From: a virus
Strand: one strand, 5' to 3'
DNA: 64,000 bases
Virus record (IMG/VR): IMGVR_UViG_3300020201_000009
Coordinates: 81,871 to 145,870 of that record
Numbering within the stretch: position 1 is the stretch's first letter; each line of letters starts with the position of its first letter. Of the stretch, positions 42,390 through 51,960 are shown piece by piece. The notes under the pieces were generated by a model. That model was not told where the DNA came from and did not search any database. It worked only from the letters and a program-made list of their open reading frames with translations. A program made the position numbers and the translations under genes.

Positions 42390-42605
42390 ATGAAAAAAAT
42401 TACATCGTCAGAGTACATGGAATATAGTGAGAATAATATGGGCTATTGCAATGTGTGTAGAGAATGGACACACGATTGCGCTGAGCCGGATGCTAGAAAT
42501 TATCTTTGCGGAGAATGCAAAACCGACAGTGTGTTTGGTGGAGAGGAAGCCGTAATGATGGGTTTAATTATTGTTGTTGAAAATGAGGAATCTTTAGATG
42601 AATAA
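42390..42605 (+). CDS. Small zinc-binding-like protein
   Basis: 71 aa from ATG 42390. CNVCREW..C and LCGEC form a likely zinc knuckle. Acidic C-terminus overlapping the next start. Unknown role. Confidence 0.6.
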   Translation: MKKITSSEYMEYSENNMGYCNVCREWTHDCAEPDARNYLCGECKTDSVFGGEEAVMMGLIIVVENEESLDE

Positions 42606-42939
42606 AATAACCACTCTAAACAGTTTAAGCGGGGATTTAATCATTATAAACCAATTAAATGATTTAGTCATACCACTAATTCACCTCAATGGAAGCGGAG
42701 GGGAAAATCTCACTAATGAACTTTCGGAAGTTTATAATGCCCTCCACGAGGCTCTCCGTTTAATGGAAAATTTAACTGTACATCCACGAGACTTTTATCC
42801 ATTATATGATAGTGCTAATTTAATACAAAAGGCGCAAGGTCAGAAAAACCGACGCATTTTGGTGTTGAAACATTTAATTGCCGAAATTGGTGTTCTACAG
42901 TTTAGTATAAAACAGAGGAGTATCGTACCACTCACTTGA
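42598..42939 (+). CDS. Hypothetical protein ending at a TGA with in-frame continuation
   Basis: 113 aa, helical. After TGA 42937 the same frame stays open for 44 codons with protein-like sequence; see the next entry. Confidence 0.6.
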   Translation: MNKITTLNSLSGDLIIINQLNDLVIPLIHLNGSGGENLTNELSEVYNALHEALRLMENLTVHPRDFYPLYDSANLIQKAQGQKNRRILVLKHLIAEIGVLQFSIKQRSIVPLT

Positions 42940-43074
42940 AGATTTATCCGATCTCCCTTGTCAGAAAGACAATTAGCCGAAGTTGCAAAAAAAGGGTTAG
43001 CGGAAAAATATACCAACTTCAATAAACATCAAATAATTAATAAATATAAATGCGACTCAATGCCTCCGAATTAG
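42940..43074 (+). pseudogene. In-frame extension after TGA, or a small TTG-start gene
   Basis: RFIRSPLSERQLAEVAKKGL.. continues in frame with the upstream gene and is helix-like up to about 43030. A TTG at 42958 could start it as a 38-aa protein. It might also be a tail lost by a nonsense mutation, or readthrough. TGA is used as an ordinary stop elsewhere in the window. Confidence 0.35.
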
Positions 43075-43286
43075 TTGCCAGATTTATTATTTTTGCCAAG
43101 GATAAACCTCAATTGGTGAAACCTTCTGACCGAACGACAATTCCCGTTGCCGCACAAAAATGGGAAAAAGAAACAAGGTGCGATCCATCTCAATTGGATT
43201 TATACTTTAAAAGATTGCCTTCTGGTAAGTTTGAGCATGAATTTATAACTCGATTTTACCATGATTTAATTGATAGCTTGTCTTAA
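43050..43286 (+). CDS. Hypothetical small protein
   Basis: 78 aa, basic, no motif recognised. Confidence 0.6.
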   Translation: MRLNASELVARFIIFAKDKPQLVKPSDRTTIPVAAQKWEKETRCDPSQLDLYFKRLPSGKFEHEFITRFYHDLIDSLS

Positions 43287-43323
43287 AAAAAATAAAAAAA
43301 GTTTCAAATATAAAGGTAATAAT

Positions 43324-44151
43324 ATGCAAAGCCCAAATTTAGTAGCAGTCTCTGAAAAAATTAAAGAGGCCGTTTCCTGTATTGATAAAAAAGGGGCGGA
43401 AATTCTTATTAAAGATAGTCCACTTCTTTGTTATAAAATGGCGAAGATTTATGATGAGAAACCCATTTCCGCGTTTCATTACCCGTTTACTAAATTTAGA
43501 TTTTCTATCTCTTCCGGAGATATGACTGTCAACGGATTCTTCAAAGGATTAACGGGAGAAAATGGCGTTTTAATATTTTCACTCAACAGTAGGGAATTTG
43601 AAAAGGGCGATGTTGTAAACGATTTAATTATAGCTTTAGAATGTAGAGACCCGATAGGATCGGTGGTTTACTTTGTCAAAGTGAATGGTAAACATATTTC
43701 CGTTACCGATTACATTGGTAAAAGTGTCGCTAAAAAACTACTTTGGCACGCATGGAAGTCTTTTGAAGTTTGTGTCATGGACTACATGGCACCCTCCAAT
43801 CATATTGTATCTATTAGGCCGGAGAAACAAGGTAAATCGGTTGAATGGACGAAGAGTAGGGAACATTATACAATCATACATCGTTCCCATTCCGCAAATA
43901 ATAAAAAAATCCCTATGGGATCGACTGTTGAACAAAACAGTGGGAGAACGATTACTAGAATTGCCCACTCTCGCCGAGCACATCTTCGCATTTTGCGTAG
44001 TCCGAAGTTTAAACGTGATGCAAATGGTGATTTTAAGAAATTGACTATCCAAGAATCTTGGGTAGGTCCGAAAGAATGGAGGGACGGCAGCGGGCAAATC
44101 TATAAAATTGTAGATAAAGATCTTAGCTGCCCGATTTCCAAAGTGAAATAG
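43324..44151 (+). CDS. Phage orphan with RRAHLRxLRS motif
   Basis: 275 aa from ATG 43324. C-terminal part has IAHSRRAHLRILRSPKFKRD and ESWVGPKEWRD, a pattern found in many phage orphans. The basic motif suggests nucleic-acid binding. Function unknown. Confidence 0.65.
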   Translation: MQSPNLVAVSEKIKEAVSCIDKKGAEILIKDSPLLCYKMAKIYDEKPISAFHYPFTKFRFSISSGDMTVNGFFKGLTGENGVLIFSLNSREFEKGDVVNDLIIALECRDPIGSVVYFVKVNGKHISVTDYIGKSVAKKLLWHAWKSFEVCVMDYMAPSNHIVSIRPEKQGKSVEWTKSREHYTIIHRSHSANNKKIPMGSTVEQNSGRTITRIAHSRRAHLRILRSPKFKRDANGDFKKLTIQESWVGPKEWRDGSGQIYKIVDKDLSCPISKVK

Positions 44152-44196
44152 GATTTTTATTAAAATAAATCGAGAAACCAAATAATAACAAATAAT

Positions 44197-44697
44197 ATGC
44201 ACGATATACAAAATAATAAAAAATGTAAAGTAAGCGTTTTAGTTTACCAAAGACCAAATTTGAGGGACGCTGGCCTTGAATATGAACGGTTTATGGGAAG
44301 GGATGTTCTAGATAATCTTTTTAATAACGCTATTCCAAAAGAATTGACTGATGTAAAAAAACTATTTCTTAGTTTCCCCGAACAATGGTTGAATATTGTT
44401 GAGCAACGCTCACTATTTGCAAGGCTTGCCAAATATTGCCCGAATCTTGAAGACTTGAGTATAAAAACTCATTCGGTTTATATTATTCAGTGTACGGCAA
44501 GGGATAATATGAGGATTGTTGTGCCGATTGGTCGATTTGAAAAAATACTACCTCAAGAGTCGGTAGAGGGACTTTTGTCGTTTGAACAAGTTGGTAGTAT
44601 CTTTGGCACAGGATTAAATATTGCGGGAGGAACTATAGATTATACAAATACGAGTAAGGATAATTCTCAATTCTTTTCTGACGAATCGAATAAGTAA
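44197..44697 (+). CDS. Hypothetical protein with a FFSDES tail
   Basis: 166 aa. It ends SQFFSDESNK, nearly the same as the N-terminus of the next gene (VSQFFSDESKW); the DNA is a 25-base direct repeat with one difference. The rest is not recognised. Confidence 0.65.
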   Translation: MHDIQNNKKCKVSVLVYQRPNLRDAGLEYERFMGRDVLDNLFNNAIPKELTDVKKLFLSFPEQWLNIVEQRSLFARLAKYCPNLEDLSIKTHSVYIIQCTARDNMRIVVPIGRFEKILPQESVEGLLSFEQVGSIFGTGLNIAGGTIDYTNTSKDNSQFFSDESNK

Positions 44698-44755
44698 TAA
44701 ATATATATATATATCAAGTTTTTACTAAAATTAAAAATACAAAAAAAATAAATAT

Positions 44756-45049
44756 ATGAAAGTTTCTCAATTCTTCTCTGACGAATCGAAATGGACAAAA
44801 AAAATTGCATTTAGAGATGTTAACGGGGGTTCAATGTCGCATGATTGCTATCTTTTGGGCGAACCATCTAGGAGAGATATAAAGTCTTGTTGTATTATTG
44901 GTTCTGTTTTCTATTGCTATCCCGAAAATATAGATGAGAGAGCCCGCATTTTTGCCAAATTAAATTATCTCATTGGTGATATTGGTAAATGGAATGATAG
45001 TATAACTTTCAAACAATTAATGGAAATAGTTGAACTACTCGATATTTAG
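44756..45049 (+). CDS. DUF6197-like protein, paralogue 1
   Basis: 97 aa. FFSDESKWTKKIAFRD, CCIIGSVFYCY and GKWNDSITFKQL..VELLDI fit the DUF6197 plan (W..A.D..G, C..GA, WND, ending LDI). Function unknown. AT-repeat leader upstream (44698-44720). Confidence 0.65.
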   Translation: MKVSQFFSDESKWTKKIAFRDVNGGSMSHDCYLLGEPSRRDIKSCCIIGSVFYCYPENIDERARIFAKLNYLIGDIGKWNDSITFKQLMEIVELLDI

Positions 45050-45096
45050 TAGAAAATCCTGAAATAATAAACATTGACAAATAAATAAAGTTTTAT

Positions 45097-45294
45097 ATGT
45101 ATACAGACAAATCCCGCAATTGCCTATGTGGATCAGATTTAATTCCCAATTGGGAGTATGATGGTAATGGTATTCCACTCTGTAAAGTTTGTGATGAATG
45201 TAGAGACGAACAAATGAGTAAATACCGGGTGGAAATCGTATCCGCTCCCTATGACCAATCTCAGGTAGACGAACAAATTGACGAGGACTTGTAA
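45097..45294 (+). CDS. Small zinc-finger-like protein
   Basis: 65 aa with CLCGSDLIPNWE..LCKVCDEC, four to five cysteines placed for zinc. Acidic tail. Similar small CxC proteins are common in phages. Confidence 0.6.
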   Translation: MYTDKSRNCLCGSDLIPNWEYDGNGIPLCKVCDECRDEQMSKYRVEIVSAPYDQSQVDEQIDEDL

Positions 45295-45334
45295 AAATTA
45301 TTAATATTATCAAAAGATAGAATAAAATACTAAA

Positions 45335-45748
45335 ATGAATATTATAAATACAACTACAATTAAACAAGTTAACGAAAACGAGCAAATTTCCTCCGCTATG
45401 TTTCTTTACATGGAGGCTCGCCAAGCTTTGGATAGGCTTATATGCCAACCGCATGTCTCACCCGATGAATATCAAAATGCATTTAATAAAGTTGCTATTT
45501 CTAGATCCTCATATGCTACTAAATATCTTCTACATAAAAAACCATTGGCTTGGGGCATAGTGTCAACGATCCACATTTCTACCAAATACAAGGCTAAAGT
45601 GGTAGTAGAAATACCATATAGCACATCCAGTATTTCAGTAGTTATTTTAGATATAAATGGGGCCGATTCGCCTGAGGAGGCTATTGATAATTTAGTGAAG
45701 AAGGCAAATATACCATATCCTTTAAATTGTCTAAATAGGAGTATTTAG
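45335..45748 (+). CDS. Hypothetical protein
   Basis: 137 aa, helical start then strand-rich. Not recognised. Confidence 0.6.
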   Translation: MNIINTTTIKQVNENEQISSAMFLYMEARQALDRLICQPHVSPDEYQNAFNKVAISRSSYATKYLLHKKPLAWGIVSTIHISTKYKAKVVVEIPYSTSSISVVILDINGADSPEEAIDNLVKKANIPYPLNCLNRSI

Positions 45749-46005
45749 GTTTACGGAAAATTTGGATACATTGGTAAAAAACGCGAAAAAATAAAGGTCA
45801 AAGGGCAAAAAAAAATCTTGAATGAGGCATCCCGGCATGCTCTTATAGAAGCGTGAAAAATGAGCGCACCGGAAAACAACCGGAGAAAGATCCATGCCGG
45901 ACTCCTTCGTTTCGGCCCGAAAACGGTTTTTCGCATTTCATTTGCCTTAACCGGCATTGTAAGATCTTAGTTGGTTATATAAACAATAAAATAGTAAGGT
46001 AATAT
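45749..46005. other. GC-rich noncoding island
   Basis: No convincing gene on either strand. Higher GC than neighbours, with CCGG-containing short repeats: GGCATCCCGGCATGC (about 45828), CACCGGAAAACAACCGG (about 45868-45884) and CATGCCGG. Possibly a structured RNA or foreign insert. Confidence 0.45.
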
Positions 46006-46215
46006 ATGTTATTCAACACTGATCCGAAATTATATGGTTCACCAATTATTATAAACCGCTATGGAATGGTTTATTTTCAAGATGGTCTGAATGATTGCGT
46101 AGGAAGGTTTGCAAATTGTGACATTGCGTTGGGGAGTTTTGCGAACTCCGGATGGAATGTCACCAAAACCGAAGCTGGCTTGGTTTATATGGAAAAAAAC
46201 CGCCCAAGACTTTAA
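46006..46215 (+). CDS. Hypothetical small protein
   Basis: 69 aa, not recognised. Leader has AAACAATAAA, shared with several genes further on. Confidence 0.55.
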   Translation: MLFNTDPKLYGSPIIINRYGMVYFQDGLNDCVGRFANCDIALGSFANSGWNVTKTEAGLVYMEKNRPRL

Positions 46216-46272
46216 CTACTAAATTTGCCAGTTTAAAATCGCTAGTAAAAAATAAAACAGGATACATAAAAT

Positions 46273-47457
46273 ATGTCACACCAAATGTTAAATGTGGATG
46301 CACAGATGAGTAAAATGATGGAATGGCACCGTCTAACGACGGTTCTTCCCGTTCTTACAAGAGAGAATTGTATAACCTATGACATGGACGTTCTACCAAT
46401 GTATTCCCTATCGAAGGATATGGATACAATTTACGATGAGCCGGATGTAGTACGCATCCGTGCTAGTGATAACGGCATGGCGATTGGTAAGCCATTCAAC
46501 CCTAAAACATATTCATTCTTTTCACATAGTCAAGTATTTGACTTTGTTACAGGAATATTCGACAAGGTTGGATTGACAGCTAACATCGCTTCATCAGGGA
46601 CTTTCAAGAATCGTTCTCGGTATTACGTCTCCGCAGAGATGCCTGAGATGAAGGATTTGATGAATAATAAACATCCTGAGCAGTTGTTTCTAACTGCGAT
46701 TGACGGATGTGTTAAAGACGCGGAATTGAACGTCGGGCTTTCTATTGTTAAGCCTGTATGCGCGAATACCGTTAACATGGTGATTCAGGAAGTGTTATTG
46801 GCGGGTATAAAGGCTGGGCACACGGATATGAGCGATGTTAAACGCGCTCAACAATTCTGCCGAATTCGTCATAGTAAGAAATTCTTTGACAATCTTGAAC
46901 ATGCGAAGGATTTGATTGAAATGGTGTTTATGTCTTATAATGTCTATGGTGAACAAATAAAAGCTCTCGGTAAGATTCCGGTTCGTAAAGAAGAGGTCGA
47001 AGCAATTGTGACAGCGTTTCTTTTTCCATTGGCAACTAGCATTTCCATGTTGGAAGATTGCGAATTGATTAGTAAGAAATCTCTAAATCTTATTGGTGAT
47101 ATTACCAATTTGTTTGTCAATGGTGCGGGCAACGATGGCCTCACCACTTTGGATATGTATAATGGATTTACTGAAAAGTTCTCCAAGCGTCCAGAGTTGC
47201 TAGATACCGATGTAAATCGTGTTCAGCGTTTTGTATCGTCTTCACAGGACGGCGCATATAACCGTAAGAAGGCTGACTTCTTCAATTTGTTGAACGACCA
47301 AGAAAGTTTGGAAAAGGCTTGTGAAGATGGATTTACCATTCTCAAGGCTCAACCATTCCTTCAAGAATTGAAGACGAAGAATCGCAATTCTGGTAATGAT
47401 GAGGGTCGCGATTTTGAAAAAGAAGTCGAAAACGCGGAATTGCAAGACGTTCAGTAA
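46273..47457 (+). CDS. DUF932-family protein, second copy
   Basis: 394 aa. YSLSKDMDTIYDEP.., GMAIGKPFNPKTYSFFSHSQVFDF and a CANTVNMV segment (KPVCANTV..) match DUF932. Longer than the copy at 37299 and not a recent duplicate. Followed by two hairpins. Function unknown. Confidence 0.75.
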   Translation: MSHQMLNVDAQMSKMMEWHRLTTVLPVLTRENCITYDMDVLPMYSLSKDMDTIYDEPDVVRIRASDNGMAIGKPFNPKTYSFFSHSQVFDFVTGIFDKVGLTANIASSGTFKNRSRYYVSAEMPEMKDLMNNKHPEQLFLTAIDGCVKDAELNVGLSIVKPVCANTVNMVIQEVLLAGIKAGHTDMSDVKRAQQFCRIRHSKKFFDNLEHAKDLIEMVFMSYNVYGEQIKALGKIPVRKEEVEAIVTAFLFPLATSISMLEDCELISKKSLNLIGDITNLFVNGAGNDGLTTLDMYNGFTEKFSKRPELLDTDVNRVQRFVSSSQDGAYNRKKADFFNLLNDQESLEKACEDGFTILKAQPFLQELKTKNRNSGNDEGRDFEKEVENAELQDVQ

Positions 47458-47465
47458 AACATTTA

Positions 47466-47492
47466 AACCCTAGAATTAACACCTCTAGGGTT
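47466..47492 (+). terminator. Terminator-like hairpin after DUF932
   Basis: AACCCTAGA/TCTAGGGTT nine-pair stem. A second hairpin TAGAAACT/AGTTTCTA follows at 47497-47530. Neither has a T-run. Confidence 0.55.
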
Positions 47493-47595
47493 GCCATAGA
47501 AACTTTATTAAATCTTAAATAGAGTTTCTAGTCAACCCTCGATTAAACTAAATAGTAAGCAATAAAAATTAAATTCAGCTTTCCAACTCTTCAAA

Positions 47596-48015
47596 ATGAT
47601 TATCATCGGTCTCGATTCTCCAATAAACGTTAAATTCCAAAACAATGCCATTTCGATACGTGGCCTATGTTTTACTACGAGTCCTGTTGGACTAGATTAT
47701 ATCTGCCCGGGCAAAACGCATTCATCGAAAGACTTTACTCTTACCATCGACGATATACGCCAAATGATGAATCGCGTTTATCCAAAGAGCGGAGATAATG
47801 GGTCTCCTCAAGAAAGGATGTCTTTGATGGCATACTTATATGATGAAATTTTGCCTCTATCAATAGCTCATGCCTACCCTTTGTTTAATAAAAAAATTAT
47901 TCAAGAAATTATGAGTGAGTCATATGAGAAAGGCCATTCTAGCGGTGGATTCTCTTCCTTTGAATATGCCGTCGAATATAGCGACTTTGCCAATCGTATC
48001 CTTTTAGCTAAGTAG
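47596..48015 (+). CDS. Hypothetical protein
   Basis: 139 aa, first part beta-rich, second helical. Not recognised. Confidence 0.65.
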   Translation: MIIIGLDSPINVKFQNNAISIRGLCFTTSPVGLDYICPGKTHSSKDFTLTIDDIRQMMNRVYPKSGDNGSPQERMSLMAYLYDEILPLSIAHAYPLFNKKIIQEIMSESYEKGHSSGGFSSFEYAVEYSDFANRILLAK

Positions 48016-48024
48016 ACCAATATC

Positions 48025-48456
48025 ATGAGTTGCTATTTTAACCTCACGGAAGAACAAAAGACCATTGCTAGATCATTTCTCAATTCTTTTGAAGACAGGC
48101 CGGATAGTAAAGACCATCAGAGGTATCTAAAAGTGATGCCTAAGATTAAAATTAAAAAAATAGAAATCTCTGGCTTAAATAGAGTCTATATAAATGATGC
48201 TGGTTTTGAATATACGGTTACCAATAAATTTAATAATCAAAATTTGCCCTTGGGAACGGCATTAGTGCCAACGTATGATTCTGGTGATAATTACCGTTTG
48301 GTCAATGGCGGTATGGTAATAATAGCAGAAATTTGGAACCGCTGGGAATTGATCCATTCAGATAGAAAGACTTTGCATGACTTCCAAAAAGAAAGGATGG
48401 ATGAATTCTTAAAATCTATTGACTATACTGGAGACTTGTTAAATAAACCAGTTTGA
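48025..48456 (+). CDS. Hypothetical protein
   Basis: 143 aa, lysine-rich; no motif recognised. Confidence 0.65.
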   Translation: MSCYFNLTEEQKTIARSFLNSFEDRPDSKDHQRYLKVMPKIKIKKIEISGLNRVYINDAGFEYTVTNKFNNQNLPLGTALVPTYDSGDNYRLVNGGMVIIAEIWNRWELIHSDRKTLHDFQKERMDEFLKSIDYTGDLLNKPV

Positions 48457-48497
48457 AATTAGAATACAAAGATCAAAAATAATAAACTAATACTAGA

Positions 48498-49118
48498 ATG
48501 CCAACGAAAAATAAAAATTCTCTTATTAACGATACGCAACGTTTTATCTCCGCTCAAAGTCGGTTCGGACATAGTATTCCTATTTATGATGATGGTTTCG
48601 GTCTACTTTATATCTTTCGCAATTCTATGGGCGTTGTGGGAATTGTCAGGGCAATGTCTTGGGAAGACGCTTATGCCATTTGTGAAGATGAATTTCAAAG
48701 TGAAGCTGATATGACAATTGAAGAAATTCGTAAAGAATACAACTTCAAAATCAAACACATTAAGATTATTAAAACGATTGATGGTGTAGTACGTCCCGCT
48801 GTAAACTCTGACTATCCACTGACATATAAACTCTCTCCCGATTGTCGCCCACTATGGAAATTTGTTAAATGGGAGACCGTACAGACCCCATGTGAAGATG
48901 AAAATGGCTGGGTTGATAATGAATTGTTTCAAGAGGGATATGGAATCCGGCCTAACGGACCGAATAAGAATGATAGGCATAAACATGGTATCTATGATAA
49001 AGATTTAAATGGGGAATGCTTAGATGTTTTTACCGAAGAAATGGCAAAGGAATTGGAAATTATATTGGTAATTAAGAATGAAGACGAAGAAGATACAGGG
49101 GTCGAATCGAAGAAATAA
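48498..49118 (+). CDS. Hypothetical protein
   Basis: 206 aa, begins with a basic segment, then SWEDAYAICEDEF and an acidic end. Not recognised. Confidence 0.65.
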   Translation: MPTKNKNSLINDTQRFISAQSRFGHSIPIYDDGFGLLYIFRNSMGVVGIVRAMSWEDAYAICEDEFQSEADMTIEEIRKEYNFKIKHIKIIKTIDGVVRPAVNSDYPLTYKLSPDCRPLWKFVKWETVQTPCEDENGWVDNELFQEGYGIRPNGPNKNDRHKHGIYDKDLNGECLDVFTEEMAKELEIILVIKNEDEEDTGVESKK

Positions 49119-49144
49119 TACTAAAAACCTTAACAAATAATCCT

Positions 49145-49729
49145 ATGAAAATTATTGAAACAAAAGTTTATAACTACGATGAGCTTTCTGAAAAAGCTAA
49201 ACAAAAAGCCAGAGATTGGTTTACTACAAATTTGGAGTTTAGCCCAAAATATATAATTGACATATATACCAAAAAATTGGAGGCTCTCGGTTTCTACGAT
49301 ATTACTATTCATTATTCGGGCTTTTATAGTCAAGGTGACGGAGCTATGTTCCAAGGTAATTGGAATAAAGAGCTTTTTAACCTAAAAGAATCCACGGAGC
49401 TTTTCCTTGGTGAAGAGGTTTGTTATATAAAACTGTTTGCTGATTTAGTAAAAATCGAAACCGTGGAGAATGTTGAAATTCACCACTTTGGGCATTATTA
49501 CCATTATAACAGTAAAAGCATTCAATACAATTTTAGTGAAAAATCATCGGATTCCTCTATCGAAGATGCTTTCGAGAAAGACTTTAACGAAGTCTATGTA
49601 GATCTCTGCAAAGATCTCTATCAAGCTTTAGAAAAACATTACGAAGACGAAACAAGCGAATGCTCTGTTGAAGCAAATACTAGGGAGAGCGAATACACAT
49701 TTACTGAAAATGGTACGCGTTTTGGTTAA
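49145..49729 (+). CDS. Phage orphan of the antitoxin-annotated family
   Basis: 194 aa. Opening TKVYNYDELSEKAKQKARDWF and later YSGFYSQGDGAMF match a common phage family often labelled antitoxin of a toxin-antitoxin stability system. No toxin is adjacent, so the label should not be read as function. Confidence 0.65.
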   Translation: MKIIETKVYNYDELSEKAKQKARDWFTTNLEFSPKYIIDIYTKKLEALGFYDITIHYSGFYSQGDGAMFQGNWNKELFNLKESTELFLGEEVCYIKLFADLVKIETVENVEIHHFGHYYHYNSKSIQYNFSEKSSDSSIEDAFEKDFNEVYVDLCKDLYQALEKHYEDETSECSVEANTRESEYTFTENGTRFG

Positions 49730-49832
49730 TATTATCCCCTCGTATATCTCGGTAAATCTTGAAAATATATCAAATGCGTCGGCTCGTAGGGTAGCTCGTT
49801 TGTTAGGATTTAAAATTCAATATTCAAAATAG
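49710..49832 (+). CDS. Small overlapping basic protein
   Basis: 40 aa (MVRVLVNIIPSYISVN.. ARRVARLLGFKIQ), starting inside the previous gene in another frame. Helix-like C-terminus. Plausible but short. Confidence 0.45.
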   Translation: MVRVLVNIIPSYISVNLENISNASARRVARLLGFKIQYSK

Positions 49833-49844
49833 GAAAATATTAAA

Positions 49845-50183
49845 ATGTCATCAGACCTAGACCTCTATTGTCAGAACCTCCGTATGAATCTAGAACATAA
49901 GATCGAAAGATTGGATTCTATACTCAATCATCGTTGTATCGGTAGCCGATATAAAAATATTAAAAAATATAGAAACGAATTGGTTATTAAACTCTATAAT
50001 ATGGTCAATTCGCATAACCTTTATGATAATAGATTAGGCGAAGCTATGGAAGATCCTACTGGACAAGATGAAGATGCGTTCTATAATCAGCATGGGATAG
50101 AACATTCTGGTGGTTGGCAAAATTGCGGCGGTGGCTATATGAACGACGGTAATGGTGGATACAGAGAGAATTTTGGGTATTAA
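49845..50183 (+). CDS. Hypothetical protein with glycine-rich tail
   Basis: 112 aa, helical N-terminal two thirds (ERLDSILNHRC..), then a GGW/GGGY/GG-rich tail. Unknown. Confidence 0.65.
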   Translation: MSSDLDLYCQNLRMNLEHKIERLDSILNHRCIGSRYKNIKKYRNELVIKLYNMVNSHNLYDNRLGEAMEDPTGQDEDAFYNQHGIEHSGGWQNCGGGYMNDGNGGYRENFGY

Positions 50184-50226
50184 ATAAAATATAGATTACA
50201 AAATAAAATTAAACAAGTATTAAATC

Positions 50227-51339
50227 ATGAATAAGAAATACATGTCACACCCTAGCGTTGTAAGACTTATGTCTTTTATGGGATATAGTTTGGTTGCATC
50301 GAATTTTTTAAGGGCGTTAAAGAAAAAGAGGGAAAGCAAACCTCCCTACTCTCTTACTAAAATGTCCCCCCCATACGAAAATAGGGTAAACCCTTTGAGG
50401 GATAGGCTTGTAAACGAGTATAATAATAAGGGCTCTTTGACAGAGGCAGATAGAAATATGCGTAGGGTAAAGAAAGATAAAGCCTACGCTAGAATGCTCA
50501 ATAAAAAATTAAAACCTGTAGTATCAAAATCTTTTAAGACTGCTTTTAAATATATTAATAATTATAATCATCGTAAATATATTCATAAAGTATTATTCTT
50601 GGCCAAGTATAAAAAAACACTACCATCTTGTCTATATCCATCAAATGTACATACAATTCCAATTAGTAGGGGCACTGCGGAAGCATTAAATATAAAATTA
50701 GTAAAGCGTGGATCGGATTGGTGTGCAAAGCCTAGCTTTGAAACTATGCATTTGCATGAACCCGGATTCACCACATGGAAAAATTATAAAGCTGTATCAT
50801 ATACGAGGGCTAAGAATATTAACTATGTCAAATCTCTCGGTCTGATCGTCGATGATAAAACTCTCATTATCGATATAAACGATAACTTTAAAACCATTGT
50901 CGCGCCCGATGGATATTCATGGGGAATCGACAGTAACGGCATTAAAATTGTAAATGGAAAAGATGATTATCATATTGACGCCTCTGATGTATTACGAAAT
51001 GATGCCTTAGATTTTATCTTAAGCGTATTCAATAGAAATAAGCAAACTAGAATTGAGACTGAAATTGCGGAAAGGGCTCAAGGTCTTATTCGCGATGGTG
51101 TTTACGTATGTTTTAATGATTCCCTACGTGCTGGTAACTGCTTTCGTGGCACTCTGTCTTTTATAGAGAATAACAATTTGGATTCGAGAAAGCATTATAG
51201 TATCCAAGAGCTTATTAATAAGCTCGGCGTGAGAGAACCACGCCTAAAGCTTGCCTTAACAGCATCACAAATCCGGCATAAAAGGGAGATGGAAATAGGT
51301 TATAGTCTTTTAGAAGATCATCGTTTCCAAGAATCCTAA
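50227..51339 (+). CDS. Phage orphan with FNDSLRAGNC motif
   Basis: 370 aa. A basic N-terminal half, repeated-looking central strands, and CFNDSLRAGNCFRGT (about 303-317), a motif widespread in phage orphans. Function unknown. Confidence 0.7.
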   Translation: MNKKYMSHPSVVRLMSFMGYSLVASNFLRALKKKRESKPPYSLTKMSPPYENRVNPLRDRLVNEYNNKGSLTEADRNMRRVKKDKAYARMLNKKLKPVVSKSFKTAFKYINNYNHRKYIHKVLFLAKYKKTLPSCLYPSNVHTIPISRGTAEALNIKLVKRGSDWCAKPSFETMHLHEPGFTTWKNYKAVSYTRAKNINYVKSLGLIVDDKTLIIDINDNFKTIVAPDGYSWGIDSNGIKIVNGKDDYHIDASDVLRNDALDFILSVFNRNKQTRIETEIAERAQGLIRDGVYVCFNDSLRAGNCFRGTLSFIENNNLDSRKHYSIQELINKLGVREPRLKLALTASQIRHKREMEIGYSLLEDHRFQES

Positions 51340-51381
51340 TTGAAGATTAGAATTAAAAAAATAAATAAATATCATAAAATT

Positions 51382-51684
51382 ATGAAAAATACAAAATTGG
51401 AAAATATAGATAGGGTTTGGAAGTTAATCGAAAACTCCAGCAGATGGACTCAAGAGGTATTTGCTAAAGATACAAATGGGATTCCGTGTGGAGCACTCCA
51501 TCCATCCGCTGTATGTTTTTGTGCAGTAGGGGCTTTAATGAAAATATATTTTGAACGGCCTAATGACATTTATGGTGAAAAACTAACGATTCTCCAAAAC
51601 TCTGTTGGAAGCTTAGCGTGTATTTGGAATGATAGATCCACACACGCTCAAGTATTAAATAAATTTAGAGAATTAGACATTTAA
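51382..51684 (+). CDS. DUF6197-like protein, paralogue 2
   Basis: 100 aa from ATG 51382. SSRWTQEVFAKDTNGIPCG, HPSAVCFCAVGALMKIY and CIWNDRSTHAQV..FRELDI are the clearest DUF6197 match in the window. Function unknown. Confidence 0.7.
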   Translation: MKNTKLENIDRVWKLIENSSRWTQEVFAKDTNGIPCGALHPSAVCFCAVGALMKIYFERPNDIYGEKLTILQNSVGSLACIWNDRSTHAQVLNKFRELDI

Positions 51685-51960
51685 ATAGAAAACAAAAATC
51701 TAAAAATAAAATAATAATACCATAAAAAATTCTACCACATATAAAATAAATTTAAATACTCGTCTATTTCGCCATTATTATTAAATTGGAATCATGAAAA
51801 ACGGCGCTATTATAGTTTTCAATAAAGATGGCCAAAAAATGATTAATTTCCTTCTTGTATAATGTTTGGTGTTATTCTTGGCTCACTATTAAAGATTCAA
51901 AAACAAGCTCCTTAGATTTAAATTGTAAAATTAAAATAGAAAATTAAATAATATAATACT
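51685..51960. other. AT-rich noncoding gap
   Basis: Only a 22-codon reading frame (51794-51862, MKNGAIIVFNKDG..) is visible, too short to call. Otherwise A/T-rich leader-like sequence. Confidence 0.4.

Noticed and set aside
45751-45957. 68-codon minus-strand frame
   Set aside because: Sits in a GC-rich noncoding island; no upstream leader and opposite to all neighbours, so judged chance.
49145-49729. Toxin-antitoxin system
   Set aside because: The family is often labelled antitoxin, but no toxin gene is adjacent.
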